Origin: Syntrophus sp034006265
GTDB taxonomy: Bacteria; Desulfobacterota; Syntrophia; Syntrophales; Syntrophaceae
Assembly: GCA_034006265.1 (NCBI GenBank)
Contig: JAVETB010000046.1
Location: 1-20,666, forward strand
Direction of reading: 5' to 3'
Length of the DNA stretch: 20,666 nt
A model generated the notes under the pieces. That model searched no databases and was not told the origin of the DNA. It saw only the letters and a program-made list of their open reading frames with translations. Of this stretch, positions 7,341 to 15,424 are shown in pieces; position 1 is the stretch's first letter, and each line of letters opens with the position of its first letter. A program made the translations under genes and the position numbers.

Positions 7341-9049
7341 TGATGTTTAAGGGAAAATTGGGTTTTTTGTCTTTCTTCATCATTAGCGCCATACTTTTCT
7401 TGTTGGCGCCGATGGCCTTCGCAGGAGAAGCCGATATTGTGCTGCCGGATCTGACCACGGTGGTTTTTAATATTTTCGGCTCTTCTGTGGGGGGATTCAC
7501 AATTCTTAACGTTGGTCTTGTGGTCTGCCTTGTCGGCATGGCCTTCGGGTTGCTGCAGTATACACAGACCAAAAACCTGCCGGCCCACCAGAGTATGCTG
7601 GACGTCTCCAACACCATCTGGGAAACCTGCAAAACGTACGTTTTGCAGCAGGGGAAATTCCTCGCTGGTCTCTGGATCCTGATTGCTGCCTGCATTCTTT
7701 ATTACTTCGTCGGACTCCAGGGTAAAGGCATTGGCGACGTCTCCATCATCCTTGCCGCATCCGTCCTGGGTATTCTCGGTTCTTACGGCGTGGCCTGGTT
7801 CGGCATCCGGATCAACACGGTGGCCAATTCCCGGGCAGCTTTTTCGTCCCTCAGCGGAAAGCCCCTCAACATCGTGGACATCTGCCTGAGGTCCGGAATG
7901 AGCGTCGGCCTTGTGCTGGTCAGCATCGAGCTTTTCTTCATGCTCGCCATCCTTGCCTACATCCCACCGGCCCTGATCGGACCTGTCTTCATCGGCTTTG
8001 CCATCGGCGAGTCCCTCGGCGCCAGCGTCCTGAGAATCTGTGGTGGTATCTTCACCAAAATTGCCGACATCGGTTCCGACCTGATGAAAATCATTTTCCA
8101 TCTTCCCGAAGACGATCCGAAGAATCCGGGCGTTATCGCCGACTGTACCGGCGACAATGCCGGCGACAGCGTCGGACCCACGGCAGACGGATTTGAAACT
8201 TACGGGGTTACCGGCGTCGCCCTGGTCGTCTTCCTTGCCCTGGCCATGGCCGGAAACCCGGAAATGGGAGGCAAGCTGATTATCTGGATCTTCGCCATGC
8301 GTATCATGATGGTCATCACGTCCCTCATTTCCTATTTTGTCAATAATGCCGTCAGTAAATCGCTCTTTGGCGACAAGAAGGAATTTAACTTCGAACATCC
8401 CCTGACCAACCTGGTCTGGATTACGTCCCTTGTTTCCATTGCCATCACCTTTTTTGCCAGCCATGCCCTGTTGGCGGATATTCCGCCCGTCGGAGGCATC
8501 TCCCTCTGGCTTGCCCTTTCCATCATCATCAGTTGCGGTACCATCGCCGGCGCGCTGATTCCCGAGCTGACCAAGGTTTTCACCAGCACGAGTTCCCGGC
8601 ACTGCGCCGAGGTCATCGATGCCTCCCGTCAGGGTGGTGCGTCCCTGAACATTCTCTCCGGTCTGGTCGCGGGTAATTTCTCCGCTTTCTGGGAGGGACT
8701 GGCGATTCTTGTCCTGATGCTGATTGCTTATCTGGTTTCCCAGAGTGCCTCCATCATGATGCTTCTGCCTGAGGCCTTCCAGTTTGCCGCGCCCGTCTTT
8801 GCCTTCGGTCTCGTGGCCTTCGGGTTTTTGGGCATGGGTCCGGTCACCATCGCCGTCGACAGCTTCGGCCCGGTTTCAGACAACGCGCAGTCCATCTATG
8901 AACTGTCCATGATTGAAAAGCGCCCGGATGCAAAGGACTTTGTGAAGAAGGCTTACGGGAAAGAGCCGGATTTCGCTCTCGCCAAACATTTCCTGGAATC
9001 CTGTGACGGAGCGGAAATACCTTCAAGGCAACGGCCAAGCCGGTGTTGA
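7340..9049 (+). CDS. hppA: Membrane-bound pyrophosphatase, N-terminal part (divergent; frameshifted)
   Basis: First 569 codons of an ion-translocating pyrophosphatase, which couples PPi hydrolysis (or synthesis) to H+ or Na+ movement across the membrane. A signal-like hydrophobic helix ending in PMAFAGEA opens the protein and about a dozen membrane segments follow. Family motifs seen: GGIFTKIADIGSD, LPEDDPKNPGVIADCTGDNAGD, DGFETYG and DSFGPVSDNAQS. The normally invariant GKVE after the DxxxD pair is replaced by KIIF. Reading fails near 9013: the last 9 residues (IPSRQRPSR plus C) are out of frame, and homology continues in the other frame. Restoring one G in GCGG-AAAT would fuse it with the 9043-9780 part into 813 residues, long for the family (about 660-720). 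AGGAGG at 7330-7335 suits ATG 7343 slightly better than 7340. Confidence 0.85.
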   Translation: MMFKGKLGFLSFFIISAILFLLAPMAFAGEADIVLPDLTTVVFNIFGSSVGGFTILNVGLVVCLVGMAFGLLQYTQTKNLPAHQSMLDVSNTIWETCKTYVLQQGKFLAGLWILIAACILYYFVGLQGKGIGDVSIILAASVLGILGSYGVAWFGIRINTVANSRAAFSSLSGKPLNIVDICLRSGMSVGLVLVSIELFFMLAILAYIPPALIGPVFIGFAIGESLGASVLRICGGIFTKIADIGSDLMKIIFHLPEDDPKNPGVIADCTGDNAGDSVGPTADGFETYGVTGVALVVFLALAMAGNPEMGGKLIIWIFAMRIMMVITSLISYFVNNAVSKSLFGDKKEFNFEHPLTNLVWITSLVSIAITFFASHALLADIPPVGGISLWLALSIIISCGTIAGALIPELTKVFTSTSSRHCAEVIDASRQGGASLNILSGLVAGNFSAFWEGLAILVLMLIAYLVSQSASIMMLLPEAFQFAAPVFAFGLVAFGFLGMGPVTIAVDSFGPVSDNAQSIYELSMIEKRPDAKDFVKKAYGKEPDFALAKHFLESCDGAEIPSRQRPSRC

Positions 9050-9780
9050 TCGGTACCGCCGTCGTCGGCGCCACCACCATGGTCTTCGGCATCATCATTC
9101 TGCTGGAAAACCTTTTCGGCGGTGCTATTGCCAAACTGAGCCTTGTTCAGCCCGAAATCATCCTGGGGCTGCTCATGGGCGGCGCCGTCATCTACTGGTT
9201 CTGCGGCGCCTCGACACAGGCCGTCGTGACGGGTGCCTATCGCGCCGTTGTGTTCATTAAAGAAAACATCAACCTCGACAAAGAACAGGCGGACATCAAA
9301 GACAGCAAGGAAATTGTGAAAATCTGTACGATCTACGCCCAGAAGGGTATGATCAACATCTTCATCGTCATCTTCTTCATGGCGCTGGCGCTTTCCTTCT
9401 TCAATCCCTACTTCTTCATCGGTTATCTCATCGGCATCGCCTTCTTCGGTCTGTACCAGGCCATTTTCATGGCCAATGCCGGTGGATGCTGGGACAACGC
9501 CAAGAAGATCGTCGAAGTCGACCTGGCGGAAAAGAATACCCCGCTGCATGAAGCCTGCGTCGTGGGTGACACCGTCGGCGACCCCTTCAAGGATACGTCA
9601 TCCGTTTCCTTGAACCCGGTCATCAAATTTACGACGCTCTTCGGCCTCCTGGCCACGGAGATTGCGGTGACGATGACCAACCCCAACCTAAAAATCGGCT
9701 TGGCAAGCTTGTTCTTCCTGATCGCGCTGATCTTCGTCTATCGATCCTTCTACGGGATGAGGATCGCTGAAAAGGGTTAA
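9043..9780 (+). CDS. hppA: Membrane-bound pyrophosphatase, C-terminal part (divergent; frameshifted)
   Basis: Continuation of the same enzyme in the -1 frame. Homology resumes at 9013 with GNTFKATAKPVLIGT; the GTG at 9043 is merely the first possible start codon and has no ribosome site, so independent translation is unlikely. Six or so membrane segments are visible. The catalytic C-terminal motifs are retained: NAGGCWDNAKK and GDTVGDPFKDTS, here followed by S-V instead of the usual G-P. In GNTFKAT the Lys occupies the position that is Lys in K+-independent mPPases and Ala in K+-dependent ones. The residue three further on is Ala rather than the Thr usual in K+-independent enzymes. The good preservation argues for a recent frameshift or a sequence error rather than an old pseudogene. 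Confidence 0.85.
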   Translation: MLIGTAVVGATTMVFGIIILLENLFGGAIAKLSLVQPEIILGLLMGGAVIYWFCGASTQAVVTGAYRAVVFIKENINLDKEQADIKDSKEIVKICTIYAQKGMINIFIVIFFMALALSFFNPYFFIGYLIGIAFFGLYQAIFMANAGGCWDNAKKIVEVDLAEKNTPLHEACVVGDTVGDPFKDTSSVSLNPVIKFTTLFGLLATEIAVTMTNPNLKIGLASLFFLIALIFVYRSFYGMRIAEKG

Positions 9781-9804
9781 GTTAACATTACGTTATAAAT
9801 TTGC

Positions 9805-9845
9805 AGGCGCTCCCTCATACCGTATATTTGGGAGCGCCTTTTTTT
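9805..9845 (+). terminator. Rho-independent terminator after the first mPPase
   Basis: AGGCGCTCCC (9805-9814) pairs with GGGAGCGCCT (9830-9839), a perfect 10-bp stem with a 15-base loop, followed by T at 9839-9845. It closes the prs/rplY/pth/hppA transcript and separates it from the second mPPase gene. Confidence 0.9.
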
Positions 9846-9858
9846 GTGACTTATCGTG

Positions 9859-9882
9859 GTCAATGTGTTCTTTTTCATTGAC
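9859..9882. promoter_or_regulatory. Inverted repeat overlapping the -35 of the second mPPase promoter
   Basis: GTCAATG (9859-9865) and CATTGAC (9876-9882) are perfect inverted copies with a 10-base spacer, so half-site centres are 17 bases apart, close to one and a half helical turns. The right half overlaps the TTGACA box. This is the geometry of a dimeric regulator's operator. A transcript hairpin is possible but there is no T run after it. No regulator gene adjoins it. Confidence 0.45.
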
Positions 9883-9906
9883 ACGCCATGACATTTCACC
9901 TATTCT
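9878..9906 (+). promoter_or_regulatory. Sigma-70 promoter for the second mPPase
   Basis: TTGACA (9878-9883) is followed after 17 bases by TATTCT (9901-9906): perfect -35, 4 of 6 at the -10. It lies just after the upstream terminator and is the only good match in the gap. Transcription would start near 9913, leaving a leader of about 167 bases before the start codon. Confidence 0.65.
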
Positions 9907-9912
9907 CCCACC

Positions 9913-10079
9913 GCACAAAAGGATTGGTTTGTCCGTCGCTTTTCCCGTTGGGCCAATTCTTCGTAACGGGTAGAGAATGGAGATCAAGGCGTTACCTCCG
10001 GTGCATCTGAGACCGGCATCCGGATCTGACGCAAGAATTATACTAAATACTTAAGTCAGGAGGTATTAAAAACGGGATT
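9913..10079 (+). promoter_or_regulatory. Structured mRNA leader with pseudoknot and anti-Shine-Dalgarno (candidate riboswitch)
   Basis: CCCGTT (9944-9949) pairs with AACGGG (9965-9970). The interleaved ATTCT (9956-9960) pairs with AGAAT (9974-9978), extended by CC/GG (9953-9954 with 9979-9980) around a bulged A. Together these form an H-type pseudoknot. CCGGT/ACCGG (9998-10002 with 10012-10016) gives a further hairpin. TACCTCC (9993-9999) is exactly complementary to GGAGGTA (10059-10065), which contains the ribosome site. TCCCGTT (9943-9949) is also complementary to AACGGGA (10071-10077), directly before the start codon. GGAG at 9979-9982 could instead hold CTCC. Mutually exclusive pairings that hide or free the ribosome site are typical of translational riboswitches. 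I do not recognise a known class. Confidence 0.5.
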
Positions 10080-12146
<2,067 letters not shown>

Positions 12147-12175
12147 TTTTTACAGAAAGTTCAGAAGCAAAAAAA

Positions 12176-12212
12176 GAGGGGGATGCGGTAAACCGCATCC
12201 CCCTCTTTTTTT
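12176..12212 (+). terminator. Strong rho-independent terminator after the second mPPase
   Basis: GAGGGGGATGCGG (12176-12188) pairs perfectly with CCGCATCCCCCTC (12193-12205) around a TAAA loop, followed by seven T (12206-12212). Seven A lie before the stem, so it could also act on the minus strand. Confidence 0.96.
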
Positions 12213-12299
12213 GCCCGGGATAAACATGGGCGGAGAGCCGGGCTCTGAAAATGCTTTTTCAGAAAGGATGCGGGATTTTTGCCATTGCCATATCATGAA

Positions 12300-12328
12300 T
12301 TGACAGGATCTCAACGATCCTCTAGAAT
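12300..12328 (+). promoter_or_regulatory. Near-consensus promoter with an operator-like repeat in the spacer
   Basis: TTGACA (12300-12305), 17-base spacer, TAGAAT (12323-12328): 6 of 6 and 5 of 6 matches. The spacer holds a perfect inverted repeat, AGGATC (12305-12310), TCAAC, GATCCT (12316-12321), placed where a bound repressor would block RNA polymerase. Transcription would start near 12335, giving a leader of about 129 bases before the gene at 12464. The leader contains one GCCGG/CCGGC hairpin (12388-12392 with 12404-12408) but no segment complementary to the ribosome site. Confidence 0.7.
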
Positions 12329-12463
12329 GAGCTGGAATCGGTTAAAAGGGATGAGTTTTAAGACAGGTCGTACGCCATCAAGGTCAAGCCGGGGAATTTC
12401 GATCCGGCAAAGAGGGTTTCAGGTTTATTCTGTCGTTTTTCAGCGTTAGAAAGGAGGAAAACC

Positions 12464-12760
12464 ATGAAGTCAGCAATTATCTTCAGCGGCACAGGTCCCA
12501 TTCTCATTCTGACAACCTATGAATCATTGACCAACCCGGCCTTTGTCAAGAAGCTGGCAGCGAAAGGCATCAACAAATTTGTCGCCATCGAGCTTCCCGT
12601 TGAAAGAGTGAAGTCCGTGTATGCCGGCACTTTTGACATCATCATGGAAGATCTCCACCAGACCGACGATTTGAGGGTGCTCGACTATAACGGGCACAAC
12701 ATCTTCAACGCCTTTTCCGTCAAGGAATGGGGACCGGCCATCCGGTTTGAACCGGATTGA
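12464..12760 (+). CDS. Small conserved-looking protein of unknown function
   Basis: A 98-residue soluble protein starting MKSAIIFSGTGPILILTTYE and ending in the acidic/aromatic tail WGPAIRFEPD. I recall similar small proteins in deltaproteobacteria but know no function. There is no signal peptide (the N-terminal hydrophobic run is short and contains Gly-Thr-Gly-Pro) and no cysteine. Predicted alternation of strands and helices (IIFSGTG, ILILTTYE, KFVAIELPVERVKSVY, FDIIMEDL) suggests a small alpha/beta fold. AAGGAGG (12451-12457) lies 6 bases before the ATG, an excellent site. It is a single-gene unit with its own strong promoter and terminator, which suggests high or switchable expression. 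Confidence 0.85.
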   Translation: MKSAIIFSGTGPILILTTYESLTNPAFVKKLAAKGINKFVAIELPVERVKSVYAGTFDIIMEDLHQTDDLRVLDYNGHNIFNAFSVKEWGPAIRFEPD

Positions 12761-12796
12761 AACAGCTCCCCTGTTTTCGCGCGGATCACTTTCAAA

Positions 12797-12826
12797 AAAA
12801 GCCGGCTGGAATTCCAGCCGGCTTTT
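12797..12826. terminator. Bidirectional terminator between convergent genes
   Basis: A 22-base perfect palindrome, GCCGGCTGGAA/TTCCAGCCGGC (12801-12822), is flanked by A-rich sequence on the left (12794-12800) and TTTT on the right. It works in both directions: for the 98-residue gene on + and for the sigma-54 regulator, which ends at 12870 on the minus strand. Confidence 0.93.
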
Positions 12827-12869
12827 GCTTTCTCGACAACGACACCCAATAAGGACGGAACTTTTTTGT

Positions 12870-14993
12870 TCAGGAAAGACCGCTTTTCTTCTGCTCCCGT
12901 ATCAGTTTGTAACGCGATATGTTGAGGAGCCTGGCCGCTTCCGTTTTCTTGCCGCGGCTCAGCTCCAGAGCCTTTTTTAGGATTTTTCCCTTGATATTCC
13001 GTGTGATCTCCTCCGTCATCGTCGTGTAATCGATGCCTCCTGAGGTCAGATCGGGAAGGAACGTATCCAGAGAAATCTGGTAGCCGCCCCCCTGTGCTGT
13101 TTCCCTCATCTCCGCGGGAAGGTTTTCAGGGAGGATGGTCGTACCGAGATTCTGCAGAATCATGACGCGTTCCATGATGTTTTTCAGCTCCCGGACATTG
13201 CCCGTCCAGCGATAGGCCAGAAGGATCTGCTCCGCCTCTTTGCTGAATCCCCTGACCTTTTTCCGAAATTTCCTATTGAATTCCTCGACATAATGATGAG
13301 CCAGCAGCAGGATGTCCTCCCCCCTCTCCCTCAAGGGCGGCAGGACAACGGGAACAACGCTGATCCGGTAGTAGAGATCCTCGCGGAAGAGGCCCTCCTT
13401 CACCATCCTGTTCAGATCCCTGTTCGTGGAAAAAACGAAGCGGACATCCAGGGCGATGTTCTCCGTACCGCCGAGGCGCCGGAGATGGCCCTCCTCCAGG
13501 ACGCGCAGAAACTTGGCCTGCAGGGGAAAGCTCATGTCTCCGATTTCATCGAGGAGCATCGTGCCCCCGTTGGCATAATCCAGCAGACCGATCTTTTTCT
13601 TCCGGGCATCGGTAAAGGCCCCCGCCTCATATCCGAAAAGTTCGCTTTCCAGAAGCGTCCCGGGAATCGCGGCACAATTGACATCCACGAAGGCCTTGGA
13701 GTTTCGGTTGCTCTGCCGGTGAATGGCGCGGGCAATCAGCTCCTTTCCCGTGCCGCTTTCCCCCTGAATCAGAACTGGGGTGTTGTGGCCGGCGACTTCC
13801 TTGATCACATGAAAGATGCCGTCCATCTTGGCGGATGTCCCGATGATGTTATCGAAGCCCAGCAGGGAATCCTCACGCTCCTTGAGCTTCTCCACCTCCG
13901 TTTTCAGGGATTTTGCTTCGCGGGACAAAAGGGAATGCATGATGGCGTTGTCGTAGGCCGTACAGGCATTCTTCACCAGGATATCCAGGACATTGATCTG
14001 ATCCTCCGTATAGCGGTTTCTCTCCTTCGCAAGATAAAGCGCCCCCCGGAACTTGTCGCCGATGCGCAGCGGAATGGCCAGTTCCGACTCGAACCCGTCG
14101 AATATCGGGATGAAGCCGTCTTCGGTAAAGGGGGACTGCTTGACAACGATGGCATTGGAGGAAATGGCCTCGGAAATGATGCTCAGTTCAATCCGTGCAT
14201 TCCGGATCTGCTCCTCTTCGGTGGTCACCTGATCCCCGCCATGAATCAGAAAACGGTTCTTTTTGTCGTCGATGATATAAAACATGGCCCTGGAGGCGGT
14301 GGCAATGTCCATCGCGGCCTTGGTCAGGACTTCCCGGATGTGATTGTCCAGCACATAACTGGAATTCATCTCCGACACCGCCTTCCCCAGAACGGTCAGC
14401 TGGCGGATCTTCTCGGCGTTGTTCTCGAAGAGCTGCGCATTGTGGATGATGATGCTCATCTGGTTGGCAAAGGTCAAAAACATGTCCATCATCTCCGGGA
14501 AAAAGCTTTTTCTCTGGCGGCACCACGTTGCCGTAATCCCGAAGACCTCGTTGCCGATCTTCAGGGGTGCGCAGAATATGGATCCCCGGTCGTTGATTCT
14601 GGTCAGGAGACGATCCGTATCCGTCATACGCGGGTCCGTGGATACATCCTCGATCACCATCGCCTTTCCCGTTTTATAGACCTTGGAGGCGACGCAGTCA
14701 TCCGCCAGATTGATGGCTGCGGCAAAGGCCCGCTTTGCTTCCTCTGTCTTGTAATTCTTGACAACGCGCGTCTTCAGGAACTGCTGGGAATCGTCGCATG
14801 TTCGAATAATCCCCTGGTCAAATCCCAGGGCGTCGACGACATCATCGAGAATCTTCTGCATGATTTCTCCGACGCTCGACGGATTGGTGAGCAGGGACGT
14901 GATCCGCAGGAGGGTCTTCAACAGTTTATCCTTATCCTCCAGAGGCATCGATGATGTTAACAGGACATCCACATTTCGTGATGTTGTTACCAT
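12870..14993 (-). CDS. Sigma-54-dependent transcriptional activator with two GAF domains
   Basis: An NtrC/NifA-class enhancer-binding protein that uses ATP to open sigma-54 promoters. The start is taken at 14993 (707 residues), with GGTGGAG placed 8 bases upstream. An ATG ten codons earlier has a weaker site. Domains: GAF 1 (about 23-190), GAF 2 (about 195-365), coiled linker, AAA+ (about 385-615) with Walker A GESGTGKE near 411-418, the sigma-54 contact loop GAFTDA at 458-463 (usual form GAFTGA), Walker B MLLDEIGDM and the GNVRELKN segment. The Fis-type HTH (KKTEAARLLNISRYKL) ends the protein. GAF 1 has four cysteines. There is no phosphoacceptor domain, so a small ligand or redox signal probably controls it. 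I saw no -24/-12 promoter in the intergenic regions, so its targets are probably elsewhere. Confidence 0.95.
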   Translation of the reverse strand: MVTTSRNVDVLLTSSMPLEDKDKLLKTLLRITSLLTNPSSVGEIMQKILDDVVDALGFDQGIIRTCDDSQQFLKTRVVKNYKTEEAKRAFAAAINLADDCVASKVYKTGKAMVIEDVSTDPRMTDTDRLLTRINDRGSIFCAPLKIGNEVFGITATWCRQRKSFFPEMMDMFLTFANQMSIIIHNAQLFENNAEKIRQLTVLGKAVSEMNSSYVLDNHIREVLTKAAMDIATASRAMFYIIDDKKNRFLIHGGDQVTTEEEQIRNARIELSIISEAISSNAIVVKQSPFTEDGFIPIFDGFESELAIPLRIGDKFRGALYLAKERNRYTEDQINVLDILVKNACTAYDNAIMHSLLSREAKSLKTEVEKLKEREDSLLGFDNIIGTSAKMDGIFHVIKEVAGHNTPVLIQGESGTGKELIARAIHRQSNRNSKAFVDVNCAAIPGTLLESELFGYEAGAFTDARKKKIGLLDYANGGTMLLDEIGDMSFPLQAKFLRVLEEGHLRRLGGTENIALDVRFVFSTNRDLNRMVKEGLFREDLYYRISVVPVVLPPLRERGEDILLLAHHYVEEFNRKFRKKVRGFSKEAEQILLAYRWTGNVRELKNIMERVMILQNLGTTILPENLPAEMRETAQGGGYQISLDTFLPDLTSGGIDYTTMTEEITRNIKGKILKKALELSRGKKTEAARLLNISRYKLIREQKKSGLS

Positions 14994-15424
14994 GACAATG
15001 ACTCCACCCCCTGTTAGATTCATGAGTTACCTGGACTTGAAACCGCCCGTCGCATCCGCTCCAATGCGTTTTGACCGTCAAAGGATATCATGATGTCCAT
15101 CAGAATTCCAAAAAACTTTCATTTCATCCCGCCTTCTCCCGGAGAATCCTCCGCCGGCAGGCCGGCTCACGGGCCGTCCGCCATGGCAGCCCCCGGGGCT
15201 TCGTGACCGTGAAATGACCGAACGACAAACGCAGGCGGGAGCAGTTAAAACGCCCTGACGTTTTTTTCGGGAAAGCTTTCGGGTTTTCTTGGGATCGGGA
15301 AGACGGTTTTCCCGGGGGGGATTTTCAGCAATCTACCCGGAGGATGGCGTTCCCACGGAGGACTGGCGCCGGAAGATGTCCTGATTTCTCATGAAGGAAG
15401 GCGGGATGTGAAAAACCGGCGGGG
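14994..15424. other. 431-base gap between the sigma-54 regulator and EF-G genes
   Basis: No credible gene. It must hold the regulator's promoter (right to left) and the end of the EF-G transcript. I find no convincing -35/-10 or -24/-12 pair, and no hairpin plus T-run terminator for the minus strand. Visible items: a perfect palindrome TTTGAC-C-GTCAAA at 15070-15082, about 77 bases before the regulator's start; a GC hairpin GCCGG-CAGG-CCGGC at 15153-15166; and an unexplained GAAAGCTTTC palindrome near 15271-15280. It is richer in homopolymer runs than the coding sequence. Confidence 0.6.
15070..15082. promoter_or_regulatory. Perfect palindrome, possible operator of the sigma-54 regulator gene
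   Basis: TTTGAC-C-GTCAAA is a perfect 6-1-6 palindrome upstream of the regulator's start. The minus strand reads TTTGACGGTCAAA, which contains a TTGACG resembling a -35 box, but no good -10 follows. It could be a binding site for the regulator itself or another factor. Confidence 0.3.

Noticed and set aside
7337..8602. 421-codon minus-strand frame opposite the first pyrophosphatase
   Set aside because: Low-complexity Gly/Asp/His-rich translation, a shadow of a membrane-protein gene.
9004..9020. Programmed -1 frameshift in the first pyrophosphatase
   Set aside because: The zero-frame codons here (GCG GAA ATA) form no X-XXY-YYZ slippery site and no strong hairpin is obvious just after it. A missing G is simpler.
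9793..9987. 64-codon minus-strand frame in the gap between the pyrophosphatases
   Set aside because: It covers the promoter, the terminator and the leader and shows no protein motif.
9979..10040. Resemblance to a fluoride (crcB) riboswitch
   Set aside because: GGAG...CTCC with a possible GCGT/ACGC contact is only loosely similar. The conserved loop spacing and the UGAUG...CCUAC segment are missing.
12747..12980. 77-codon + frame after the 98-residue gene
   Set aside because: It crosses the bidirectional terminator and overlaps the end of the sigma-54 activator.
13293..14954. Long open frame (553 codons) on the + strand opposite the sigma-54 activator
   Set aside because: The minus strand has complete GAF, AAA+ and HTH motifs. 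The + frame gives a His/Gly/Asp-rich product without motifs, as expected for the shadow of a GC-biased gene.
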